From contig JAGBPV010000090.1 of assembly GCA_017633195.1 (NCBI GenBank), positions 1-27,871 on the forward strand: a stretch of 27,871 nt of DNA, written 5' to 3'. This DNA is from a bacterium (GTDB taxonomy: Bacteria; Bacillota_I; Bacilli_A; Mycoplasmatales; Mycoplasmoidaceae). Positions within the stretch are counted from its first letter, which is position 1, and each line of letters starts with the position of its first letter. The notes under the pieces were generated by a model, which saw only the letters and a list, made by a program, of their open reading frames with translations, was not told the DNA's origin and ran no database searches. This document shows, piece by piece, positions 19,940-27,782 of the stretch. A program made the position numbers and the translations under genes.

Positions 19940-19970
19940 AACTAACAAAAATTACAAAATTAGTTTTTGT
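19938..19970 (+). promoter_or_regulatory. Overlapping inverted repeats between rplO and secY
   Basis: Two mutually exclusive hairpins: AAACTAA (19938-19944) with TTAGTTT (19959-19965), or AACAAAAA (19943-19950) with TTTTTGTT (19963-19970). They lie in the 55-base gap before secY. The second ends in a U-rich stretch, so partial termination is possible. Biological relevance is unproven because short A/T repeats arise easily here. Confidence 0.3.
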
Positions 19971-19994
19971 TTGTAAAATAAATAAGTTCTTTCA

Positions 19995-21467
19995 ATGAAA
20001 AAAAATAAAATAAAAAATCAAAAAGAAAATTTAATTAACTTCACTAATTCGAAAAAAATTAAAGATTTTTTTAAATTATTTACTAATAAAAAAGTAATTA
20101 TTTCAATTCTTATAACAATTGCTATTCTAGTAATTTTTAGAGTTGGTGCTTTAGTTGCTTTGCCTGGAGTTAATTTTTTATCAAATTCACAACAAACTGC
20201 AACAACAAATAACAACTTATTATCCTTAATGAACCTTCTTGGAGGTGGAGGATTATCAAGAGTTTCTTTCTTTGCTTTAGGAGTTTCTCCATACATTACT
20301 GCACAAATTATTATGCAGTTATTATCAACAGATTTAGTTAAACCTGTTGCAGAAATGCTAAAAAGTGGAGAAGTGGGAAAACGGAAATATGAAATTTGAA
20401 CAAGAATTGTTACTTTGCCATTTGCTTTTTTACAAGCTTATGCAGTTATTGCATTATTAACAACAAGTAAATTACATACTGTAATTGAATTTAATAATGG
20501 AAATCCATTATCACAATCTCAATGAGCATTTTATATTTTCTTATTGGTTGGTGGATGTTATGCTTCTATCTTTTTAGGAGATGTAATTACTAAAAGAGGT
20601 GTTGGTAATGGAATTACTCTAATTATTGCTAGTGGTATTATTGGTTCTTTAATTAGTGATTTTCAATTAGCACAAGAAGTTTTAACTCATTTAAGTTCTG
20701 GATCAACTGCACAATACTTTACAAGACAAATTAGTTTCATTCTTTATGTAATATTCTTCTTCATAATCATAATTGTGATTACTTTTATGAATGAATCTGT
20801 AAGAAAAATCCCCGTACAACAAATTGGACAAGGAATGGTAAGTGAAGAAAATAAGGTTCACTATTTACCAATTAAAGTAAATTCTGCTGGAGTTATTCCT
20901 GTTATTTTTGCTGCAAGTTTGATGAGTATTCCAAGCACTGTACAAATTTTTTATGACACTAAAAGTTCACAATATGAATTGATTCAAAATTATTTTACTT
21001 TAGAATCATGAAGTGGAATTTGCATTTATTTAGTTTTAACTATTATCTTTACATTTTTTTATTCTTATGTTCAAATCAATCCTGAACGTCAAGCACAAAA
21101 CTTTAAAAAATCAGGAAAATTTATTTTGGGTGTAAGAGCTGGAGAAGAAACTGAAAAATATATTTCTCGAATTTTATTAAGAGTAAATTGTATTGGTGCT
21201 CCATTCTTAGCAATTATTGCATCTATTCCATATTTTGTTGGTAAAGCAATTGGATTGCCATTTAATGATTCAGCATTAGGTGGAACAGGAATGATTATTA
21301 TTGTTGCTGTATGTTTACAAACTTGATTATCAATTAAATCTGCTGCAACAAGTATTAATTACAATAAAGTTAGAAAAAGTATTGAACTTCAAACTTCAGT
21401 TTTTCAACCAGATACTACCATCATAACTGAAGATAAGAAGAATGATAATTCCAAATGACTTTGATAA
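19995..21467 (+). CDS. secY: Preprotein translocase subunit SecY
   Basis: The channel of the Sec translocon. After a Lys-rich cytoplasmic start come about ten membrane segments. Recognisable blocks are [14 protein letters not shown] (first membrane segment and plug region), [48 protein letters not shown], and [11 protein letters not shown]. Several TGA codons are Trp; the last two precede TAA by few residues. 490 residues, with a somewhat extended hydrophilic C-terminus ([17 protein letters not shown]). The start lacks a strong Shine-Dalgarno sequence. SecE and SecG are not in the window. Confidence 0.95.
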
Positions 21468-21487
21468 TGAAATAGGAGATATTATTC

Positions 21488-22129
21488 ATGAATATAATTT
21501 TGTTAGGTGCTCCTGGAGCTGGTAAAGGTTCAGTAAGTGAATTATTAGTTCAACAAAAAAACTATTATCATTTATCAACTGGAGATGCTTTAAGAGCAAT
21601 TAGTAAAAAAGATACTTTATTAGCTAAAGAAGTAAGTAAATTATTAAAAGATGGTAAATTAGTTAATGATAATGTTGTAAACAAAATTTTAAAAGAAACT
21701 TTAGATAATTTAGATCTTAAAAAATATCAAGGTATTATTTTTGATGGTTATCCAAGAACTATTATGCAAGCTTTGTATTTAAATGATTTAATCAAAATAA
21801 ATAAAGTATTATTTATTAAAGTTCCTGATGAAGTTATACAAGAAAGAATTCAAAATAGAAGAATTTGTGGTTCATGTGGAAAAATCTATAACCTTGTTAT
21901 TAAAGAATTTCAACCAAAAAATAAAGATGAATGTGATTATTGTCATGCTGCTTTAATTCAAAGAAAAGATGATAATAAAGAAGTTATTAAAGATAGACTA
22001 CTTACTTATTACAAAGAAATAGATCCATTAGTTCAATATTATAAGTCTAAAAATTTATTAGTTGAATTAGATGGAACATTACCATTAGAAGAATGAAAAA
22101 AATTAATCTTAAATACAGTTAAGGAATAA
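21488..22129 (+). CDS. adk: Adenylate kinase
   Basis: Interconverts AMP + ATP and 2 ADP. P-loop GAPGAGKGS (residues 7-15), GDALRAI, FDGYPRTIMQA, and a zinc-type LID domain with CGSCGKIYN and CDYCHAALIQRKDD (four cysteines), typical of Gram-positive-lineage enzymes. One TGA near the end is Trp; 213 residues. TAGGAG lies upstream. The secY-adk-map order is the ancestral Firmicutes one. Confidence 0.96.
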
Positions 22130-22132
22130 AAA

Positions 22133-22876
22133 ATGATTATTATTAAATCTGAAAATGATTTAAAAGATATTAAAGAAGCAGGATTAATTTGAAGAAAAAC
22201 TAAAGTATATATTTTAGACTTATTAAGTAAAAATCCATATAGATCATTAAACGAACTTGATGAATTAATTGATAAATTTATTATTAAACAAGGTGGAACA
22301 AGTACTTTTTTAGGAATGTATGGATTTCCTAAACATGTATGTATTTCAGTAAATGATACTATTATTCATGGAATTCCTAATGATTATGTTTTAAAAGATG
22401 AAGATAAAGTAACATTTGATATTGGTGTAACTTATAACAATCATATTTGTGATGCAGCTTTTATATATTTAATGCCAAAATGCTCTAAAGAACAAGTTGA
22501 AATTGCTAAAGTGTGTGAAGAAAGTTTAAGATTAGGTATAGAACAAGTTAAACCAGGAAATTATACTGGTGATATTGGTAATGCAATTGAAACTTATATT
22601 AAAAGCAAAGGATATTATTTACTAGAAGGTTTTAGTGGACATGGTTGTGGTAATAAATTGCATGAAGATCCAATCATTAACAATTATGGTAAAGCTAAAA
22701 CTGGTGTTAAATTAAAGAAAAATATGGTTATATGTATTGAACCAATGATTCTTGCAAAAAGTAAAGAATATTATATGAAAAATGATTGAGATGTAATTGC
22801 TATTAATCATCATGAAACTGCTCATTGTGAAGATATGATTTTAGTTACTGATGATGGATATAAAATCTTAAACTAA
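22133..22876 (+). CDS. map: Methionine aminopeptidase, type I
   Basis: Removes the initiator Met after deformylation. Metal ligands are visible: the Asp of VTFDIGVTYN and of HICDAAF, the His of GHGCGNKLHEDP, and Glu in CIEPM and near the end (HCEDMILVT). HGIPNDY is also typical. Two TGA codons are Trp; 247 residues, standard for type I without N-terminal extension. It begins three bases after adk and has no obvious ribosome-binding site apart from AAGGA within the adk end. Confidence 0.95.
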
Positions 22877-22894
22877 TTCTTTTTAATAAATCTA

Positions 22895-22940
22895 AATAAA
22901 TAGTATATTAGTTATTTAAAGATTACTTATACTATTTATT
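22895..22940. repeat. 13-bp perfect inverted repeat upstream of infA
   Basis: AATAAATAGTATA (22895-22907) pairs with 22928-22940 around a 20-base loop. It sits just after map and its right arm ends five bases before the infA -10 box, covering the place a -35 box would occupy. No T-run follows, so it is a poor terminator; a protein-binding operator or a weak map terminator are the alternatives. Confidence 0.5.
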
Positions 22941-22941
22941 G

Positions 22942-22950
22942 TGCTATAAT
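22942..22950 (+). promoter_or_regulatory. Extended -10 promoter for infA and the alpha-operon genes
   Basis: TGCTATAAT is a perfect extended -10 (TGnTATAAT), the best promoter match in the cluster. A start near 22957 gives a short leader containing AGGAGG. It would give infA-rpmJ-rpsM-rpsK-rpoA-rplQ their own promoter. Confidence 0.75.
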
Positions 22951-22975
22951 TTATTATTTATATTAGGAGGTAAGT

Positions 22976-23218
22976 TTGGAAAATACAGGAAAGATAATTG
23001 CTGAAGGTATTATTAAAGAAATCATTTCTGGTGATAAGTTTAAGGTCGAATTAACCAAAATTAATAATACTGAATTGCAAACTAAACAAACTGTTCTAGC
23101 ACACGTATCAGGTAAAATGCGCATACATCATATTCGAATTTTACTTGGTGATACTGTTGATGTTGAGTTAAGTGAATATGACTTAACACGTGGAAGAATT
23201 TTATACCGTAGAAAATAA
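22976..23218 (+). CDS. infA: Translation initiation factor IF-1 (TTG start)
   Basis: Binds the 30S A site during initiation. The 80-residue OB-fold protein shows [57 protein letters not shown], all typical of IF-1. There is no upstream in-frame ATG; a strong AGGAGG (22965-22970) sits five bases before TTG 22976, so TTG is the likely start. A non-ATG start on an initiation factor is notable because IF-1, with IF-3, influences start selection. Confidence 0.93.
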   Translation: MENTGKIIAEGIIKEIISGDKFKVELTKINNTELQTKQTVLAHVSGKMRIHHIRILLGDTVDVELSEYDLTRGRILYRRK

Positions 23219-23236
23219 TTATACGAAAGGAATGCT

Positions 23237-23350
23237 ATGAAAGTTAGAGCATCAGTTAAGCCAATCTGCAAAGATTGTAAAGTAATTAAAAGAGATGGTG
23301 TTGTGCGTGTAATTTGCAAAACTAAGAAACACAAACAACGTCAAGGATAA
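23237..23350 (+). CDS. rpmJ: 50S ribosomal protein L36
   Basis: A 37-residue zinc-ribbon protein: [20 protein letters not shown] then [17 protein letters not shown]. The ligand set is Cys-x2-Cys, Cys and His, the zinc-type L36. Too short for many gene callers. GAAAGGA lies ten bases upstream. Placement between infA and rpsM is conserved. Confidence 0.96.
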   Translation: MKVRASVKPICKDCKVIKRDGVVRVICKTKKHKQRQG

Positions 23351-23374
23351 TAAGATTTTAGGAGAACAAAGAAT

Positions 23375-23770
23375 ATGGCTCGTATTTTAGGTGTTGACAT
23401 TCCAAACCGTAAAGCTTTAAGAATTTCATTAACAGCTATTTATGGAATTGGTAATACAACTGCTAATAAAATTTGTGAGATCGCAAAAATTGATCCTAAT
23501 AAAAAAGTTGAAGAATTAAGTGATAAAGAATTAGGTGATATAAGAAGTGCAATTGATAAATTAAAAAGTGATGAAAATTTATTAATTGAAGGTGATCTTA
23601 GAAAGAAAGTAAGTTTAGCAATTAAGAATGAAATGGAAATTGGTTCTTACAGAGGTATTAGACACAGAAGAAATTTACCTGTAAGAGGTCAAAGAACTAG
23701 AACTAATGCAAGAACTAGAAAAGGTCCTAGAAAAACAGTTGCTAACAAAAAGATTGAATCAAAGAACTAA
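23375..23770 (+). CDS. rpsM: 30S ribosomal protein S13
   Basis: Head protein contacting the 50S subunit and P-site t[37 protein letters not shown] and [36 protein letters not shown] are near-consensus; 131 residues. AGGAG precedes the start. Confidence 0.97.
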   Translation: MARILGVDIPNRKALRISLTAIYGIGNTTANKICEIAKIDPNKKVEELSDKELGDIRSAIDKLKSDENLLIEGDLRKKVSLAIKNEMEIGSYRGIRHRRNLPVRGQRTRTNARTRKGPRKTVANKKIESKN

Positions 23771-23788
23771 TAGGGGTAGAAAGCAAAA

Positions 23789-24154
23789 ATGGCAAAGAAG
23801 AAAAAAATATCCTTCACTTCTGGAAAAGCATATATTCACTCATCTATCAACAATACTATTGTTACTATTACAGATCCAAATGGTAATGCTATTAGTTGAT
23901 CATCATCAGGTGCAATTGGATATAAAGGTACAAAGAAAAGTACTCCATATGCTGCTGGTATTGCAAGTGAAACTGCTGCAAAAAAAGCATATGATTTAGG
24001 ATTAAGAAGTGTAGATGTAGCTGTAAATGGTACTGGTAGAGGTAAAGAAACAGCTATTAGAAGTTTAGAAACTGGTGGATTAAAGATTACATCAATTGAT
24101 GATGTAACACCAATTCCACACAATGGATGTAGACCTCCAAAGAAACCTAGATAA
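23789..24154 (+). CDS. rpsK: 30S ribosomal protein S11
   Basis: Lies on the 30S platform beside the E site. Translated by hand: [47 protein letters not shown], then [15 protein letters not shown] and [16 protein letters not shown]. The Trp in AISW is TGA. 121 residues. The ATG at 23789 has only a weak upstream site (GGGGTAGAAAG). Confidence 0.96.
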
Positions 24155-24175
24155 TAATATAAAGGATTAAAAAAT

Positions 24176-25153
24176 ATGCAAAAATTTATTAAATACAATA
24201 TTGAATTTAGTCCTGATTCTACTGATCAAAGTGCTCATGTAGTTATTAAACCTTTAGAAACAGGTTTTGGAATTACATTAGGTAATGCATTAAGAAGAGT
24301 TTTATTAAGTAATATTCCAGGAGCAGCAGTATTTGCTATTAAAATTCCTGGAGTTACTGATGAATTTAAAGCAATTGAAGGAGTTAAGGAAGATGTAACT
24401 GAAATCATTCTTAACTTAAAAAGATTAGCAATAAGTATTGATGATTTAGTTTTTCCACAAGAAGAATTAGACAATACTAAGATTGAAAACTGACCAACAT
24501 TAAAAATCGATTTTAAAGGTCCTGGAATTATTAAAGCTAATGATATTGAATTACCTTCTGGTTTTAGAATTTCTAATCCTGATTTAGTTGTGTGTGAAAT
24601 TACAAAAGATATTAATTTTCAAATGGAAATTTATGCAACTAGTGGTAGAGGATTTAGAACCTTTAAAGAAAATAAGGAAAAAATTAATTCTTTATCAATT
24701 GTTTCAATTGACTCTCAATTCACACCAATTCTAAATGTTGCATTTCATGTTGATGAATATAAGGCTTCAAAAAATACAATGAGTGATGTTTTAAGTTTAA
24801 CTGTAACTACTAATGGAACAATTACTGCAATTGATGCAATTGCAATTGCTGCTAAAATTTTAAATAATCACTTTGAACCTTTAATTGATTTGAATAACAA
24901 ATATAAAGAAATGGAAGTTATGAAAGCTAAAAAAGAAGAAGAAACAGCTAAAGAACTTTCATCTCCAATTGAAGATTTAGATTTAAGTGTAAGAAGTTAC
25001 AATGCTTTAAAACATGCTGGAATTCAAACTGTTCAAGAATTAATTTCTAAAACTAAAGATGAAATTGAACACATCCATAATTTAGGAAAGAAATCATTAC
25101 GTGAAATTTTACAAAAATTAGCTGACCATGATTTATTTCCAAGAAATAACTAA
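24176..25153 (+). CDS. rpoA: DNA-directed RNA polymerase subunit alpha
   Basis: Dimeric scaffold for RNA polymerase assembly. The N-terminal domain shows [42 protein letters not shown]; the C-terminal domain (from about residue 265) has [44 protein letters not shown], the DNA- and activator-binding alphaCTD. One TGA (24491-24493) is Trp; 325 residues, normal. Confidence 0.97.
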
Positions 25154-25172
25154 GAAAGGTAAATATTAATTT

Positions 25173-25535
25173 ATGTCATATATTAACAAACCTGGAAAGA
25201 CTAGTGCATGAAGACAAATGGTTATTAGACAACAAGTTTCTGATGTTTTAGCTTATGGAAAAATTGAAACAACTTTAACAAAAGCAAAAGAAACTCAAAG
25301 ACATGTTGATAGAATAATTACTCTTGGAAAAAAAGATACTTTAGCTAACAGAAGAAGAGCTGCTAGTATTTTATTAAATACTTCTAAATTTAATAAATAT
25401 GAATTAATTAGTAAACTATTTAATGATTATGCAAAAGAATTTGCAAACAGACATGGTGGATACACAAGAGTATTAAAATTAGATCATAGACGTGGTGATA
25501 ATACTCAAATGGCTATTTTAACATTAGTTAAATAA
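25173..25535 (+). CDS. rplQ: 50S ribosomal protein L17
   Basis: Last gene of the cluster. MSYINKPGKTSAWRQMVIRQQVSDVL (Trp from TGA), IETTLTKAKETQRHVDRIITLGKK, GGYTRVLKLDHRRGDNTQMAILTLVK; 120 residues. GAAAGG lies upstream of ATG 25173. Its terminator was split and duplicated by the IS30-family insertion that follows. In many Firmicutes and mollicutes, ecfA (cbiO) genes follow rplQ; they are not here. Confidence 0.96.
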
Positions 25536-25547
25536 TAAAAAAAGGAA

Positions 25548-25569
25548 AAATATTGCAAAAGCAATATTT
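25548..25569 (+). repeat. Left copy of the duplicated target stem-loop (rplQ terminator without its U-run)
   Basis: Arms AAATATTGC and GCAATATTT enclose an AAAA loop. The identical 22 bases recur at 26698-26719 on the far side of the IS30-family element. Here the stem is followed by CCCTAAATG (element end) rather than T's, so this copy should no longer terminate well by itself. Confidence 0.9.
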
Positions 25570-25585
25570 CCCTAAATGCAATTTC

Positions 25586-25624
25586 AAGTGCAACGACTAC
25601 AAAAGGAGTTATTGCACTTTTTTT
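25586..25624 (+). terminator. Terminator inside the left end of the IS30-family element
   Basis: AAGTGCAA (25586-25593) pairs with TTGCACTT (25612-25619) across an 18-base loop and is followed by seven T's (25618-25624). It uses part of the terminal inverted repeat as its 5' arm. It would block read-through from rplQ into the transposase and may replace the damaged rplQ terminator. Confidence 0.7.
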
Positions 25625-25654
25625 ATACAAAAAAAGTGTTAAAGTTAATTGACC

Positions 25655-26626
25655 ATGGAATATACACATTTAAGCCTGAGTGAAAGAAATTTAATTCAAC
25701 ATTTCTTCAATTATGAAAATTTACCTATCAGTGAAATTGCAAAAAAAATAAATCGCAGTAAATCAACAATTTCACGGGAATTAAAAAGAAATACTTTTGA
25801 TCATTTTTACAATGCAGAAATTGCTAGCAAGAAAGCATTTTGACGTCATCGGAATAAATACTTTTTTCACAACTTAAAATACAAGGATTTTTCAAAGTTA
25901 TTTTTGCGATATTACGATAAACGATATCATGGTGTAAATGCCACATATCATAGGATCCAAGTTGAATATCCAAATATTACGATGCCTTCTCTTCGTCAAG
26001 TGTTCAATTTAATCAACAACTTTAAATGGGTTATTAAACCTTGTGATCGATTAAGACGATTTAAGAAAAATGGTCCAAAGCGAAAAATTGGTATTTTTTC
26101 TAAATTCAAGGATAAATTAGTTCTTCCAATATGGACTCGTCCCAAATCCGTGGATTTAAGGCGAGAATATGGGGATTATGAAGTCGATTTAATCATTGGC
26201 CGTCAATCAACTGGGTATGATAATTTGCTAACATTTAGCGAACGCAAAAGCAGAAAGCTTTTTATTAAGCGAGTGAAGAGCAAGAATCCAATGAAAATCA
26301 ATTCCATCATTAAGAGCATCATTGATGAAAATCATCTTCATGTGAACACCATTACTGTTGACAATGGAATTGAATTTCAAAAGATTGGACTGCTAGCTTA
26401 TTGAGTTAAATGCAAAGTGTATTTTTGTGAACAATATGCATCATATCAACGTGGTTCCAATGAAAACCTAAATGGGTTAGTCAGAAGGATGTACAAAAAG
26501 AAAACAAATTTTAATGAAATTACTGATGAAGATATTTACAACTTGCAAGAAAGAATTAACAACATGCCACGTGAAATATTTAATTGAAAATCAAGCAATC
26601 AAATTTTTGATGAAATAAAAAAATAG
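25655..26626 (+). CDS. IS30-family transposase
   Basis: A DDE transposase of 323 residues with TGA read as Trp three times. The N-terminus has a helix-turn-helix (LPISEIAKKINRSKSTISRELKRN). The catalytic core shows YEVDLIIGR (first Asp), ITVDNGIEFQ (second Asp) and GSNENLNGLVRRMYKKKTNF (Glu), the IS30 arrangement, so it looks intact. ATG 25655 is preferred to the in-frame TTG 25649; no strong ribosome-binding site is seen, in keeping with low expression. Unlike the neighbours it mixes TGG and TGA for Trp and uses CGA/CGG/CGC/CGT and other G/C-ending codons more freely, a sign of arrival from elsewhere. Confidence 0.93.
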
Positions 26627-26697
26627 GAGTAAAAATTCTACTATTCTTGTATAATTTTTTCGAAATACAAGTGTTGCACTTGAACTTGCAATTCAGG

Positions 26698-26724
26698 AAA
26701 TATTGCAAAAGCAATATTTTTTTT
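26698..26724 (+). terminator. Right copy of the duplicated stem-loop, with the original U-run (displaced rplQ terminator)
   Basis: The same 9-bp stem and AAAA loop as at 25548-25569, here followed by eight T's (26717-26724). Joining the sequence left of 25548 to this copy restores a normal rho-independent terminator immediately after rplQ, so this is probably its ancestral end, now 1.15 kb away. Confidence 0.85.
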
Positions 26725-26744
26725 ATAAATAAAAAATCTTTTTA

Positions 26745-26750
26745 TATAAT
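26745..26750 (+). promoter_or_regulatory. -10 box of the candidate small RNA
   Basis: TATAAT at 26745-26750, six bases before the G of GTGAATGAGTA (26757), which begins the closing stem of the RNA proposed below. No convincing -35. Confidence 0.55.
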
Positions 26751-26756
26751 AATAAT

Positions 26757-26995
26757 GTGAATGAGTAGAAAATCTCTTTTTTAAATTTTTTTATATTTTC
26801 TTATTTTCTTAAGTTTTTTTATATATATCCTCCTTTCTTTATATATTCTTTTTTAGATTTCCTTGTCTTTAATCTAAAAATCTGTTTTTATTTTCTTTTT
26901 TATTTATTTGCTTACTCATTCACAAACTGCATTCTCTTCATTTATGCAGTTCTAATAATACTCAAAAAAGTGACAATTTCTTCTTGTCACTTTTT
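26757..26995 (+). ncRNA. Candidate structured small RNA with pyrimidine-rich loops
   Basis: A stretch without a plausible ORF. GTGAATGAGTA (26757-26767) pairs perfectly with 26913-26923, closing a domain of about 165 nt. Inside are two hairpins: an A/T stem (26821-26827 with 26840-26846) displaying the loop TCCTCCTTTCTT, and a 10-bp stem (26850-26859 with 26871-26880) displaying TCCTTGTCTTT. A third hairpin (8 bp, 26925-26951) has loop TCTCTTCATTT. A 12-bp terminator ends it. Nearly every loop base is C or U, and CCTCCTTTCT equals the anti-Shine-Dalgarno tail expected of mycoplasma 16S rRNA. This suggests pairing with ribosome-binding sites (AGAAAGGAGG). I know no named RNA that matches; transcription and function are inferred. 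Confidence 0.55.
26965..26995 (+). terminator. Rho-independent terminator ending the candidate small RNA
   Basis: A perfect 12-bp stem (AAAAAGTGACAA at 26965-26976 with 26984-26995), 7-base loop TTTCTTC, U-rich 3' arm. The A-rich 5' arm could let it work from the minus strand too. Confidence 0.85.
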
Positions 26996-27008
26996 ATTTT
27001 AATAAACA

Positions 27009-27046
27009 AAAATAAGGGTTATATTGTGCTTTTAAACCCTTATTTT
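27009..27046. terminator. Bidirectional terminator between the small RNA and the ferritin-like gene
   Basis: A perfect 12-bp stem (AAAATAAGGGTT at 27009-27020 with 27035-27046) around a 14-base loop. It gives U-runs on both strands. On minus it lies 39 bases after the ferritin-like stop codon and is most likely its terminator. Confidence 0.85.
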
Positions 27047-27084
27047 ATTATTAATTTATTATGATAATTATCTATTGACTTAAA

Positions 27085-27618
27085 TTATTCGCATTCAGAT
27101 TCATCTTTTTCATCAGAATCCATTAATTTCTTGATTCTCATATCAATTAATAATAGATCTTTTGAAGTTTCAAATGCATCTTTAATGTTTCTAACTTCAT
27201 CTAAATCTTTTAATGCATCATCAATGAATCATTTTCAAAAAGAATATGTTTCATGATCTTTTAAATCAAAACATAGATCTGCAAATTCTTCAACTCTTGC
27301 ACGATCATTTTCTTCTGTTTCATATAAAGTGTCAATAATAGCTTGTGGTGAGTCTAAAGTAATTAATGGCATTTTTTCATCTTTTTCTACTTTAGGATCT
27401 AATAAAATATCAAGCTTGTTTAAGTATCCATAAATTAAGTTTTTATGAGTACTTGATTTATCATCAGATAAATCTTTAATGTAATCAGAGAAGTTTAGCA
27501 TGCCCATTTTTTGCGCTTGTTGTGCTAAGAATAAGTAGAATGTTCCTAGTTCTTTAACATGGAATAAATGTCTACTCAAACCTTCAATGATTTTTTTGTC
27601 TTTTGTGTTTGACTTCAT
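27085..27618 (-). CDS. Ferritin-like protein with altered ferroxidase centre
   Basis: A 177-residue four-helix ferritin-family protein; the stop is TAA at 27085-27087 after reading two TGA codons as Trp (SFWKWFIDD). By-eye alignment to E. coli FtnA covers the whole chain: VKELGTFYLFLAQQA (helix A), STHKNLIYGYL (helix B), LYETEENDRARVEEFADLCF (helix C), HETYSFWKWFIDDALKDLDE (helix D), then an acidic tail. Ferroxidase residues: Glu23, His58 and Glu102 are kept; FtnA Glu50 becomes Ser55, Gln127 becomes Ala135 and Glu130 becomes Asp138. Normal iron oxidation is therefore doubtful; iron storage, DNA protection or a structural role are open. GGAG lies 5-8 bases upstream of ATG. A Dps-type protein is less likely given the helix C-D spacing. 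Confidence 0.8.
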
Positions 27619-27631
27619 AAATCTCCATTCT

Positions 27632-27661
27632 GTTCTGTTTTATCCAGAACATTACATTATA
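27632..27661 (-). promoter_or_regulatory. Promoter and adjacent dyad of the ferritin-like gene
   Basis: TATAAT on minus at 27656-27661, then a perfect 6-bp dyad (GTTCTG at 27632-27637, CAGAAC at 27645-27650, 7-base spacer) at the expected transcription start. The dyad could be an operator or a 5' mRNA hairpin ahead of the GGAG site at 27623-27626. Confidence 0.5.
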
Positions 27662-27741
27662 TATAATTTCATTAAATTTAACACAATTATTTTTTTATAT
27701 ATAAAAATAAAATTTATCAGATTACTAAGAAATAAACTTGG

Positions 27742-27781
27742 ACATGAAATTTAGACAAAAGTTCAAATTTCATGTTTTTTT
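27742..27781 (+). terminator. Terminator-like hairpin in the IS3 end
   Basis: A perfect 11-bp stem (ACATGAAATTT at 27742-27752 with 27765-27775) and a 12-base loop, followed by a run of seven T's on the plus strand (27775-27781). It overlaps the terminal inverted repeat and would stop plus-strand transcripts entering the element antisense to the transposase. Confidence 0.7.
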
Positions 27782-27782
27782 A

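Larger units (their letters stand above)
25570..26697 (+). mobile_element. IS30-family insertion sequence (IS1630-like), complete
   Basis: About 1.13 kb with imperfect terminal inverted repeats of about 24-25 bp: left CCTAAATGCAATTTCAAGTG at 25571, and the reverse complement of the right end CCTGAATTGCAAGTTCAAGT, differing by a few substitutions and one indel. It holds one transposase gene. It is flanked by 22-bp direct copies of a stem-loop, the insertion habit described for IS1630 of Mycoplasma fermentans, which duplicates inverted repeats of variable length. The exact left edge is ambiguous by one C (25570 or 25571). Confidence 0.9.
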
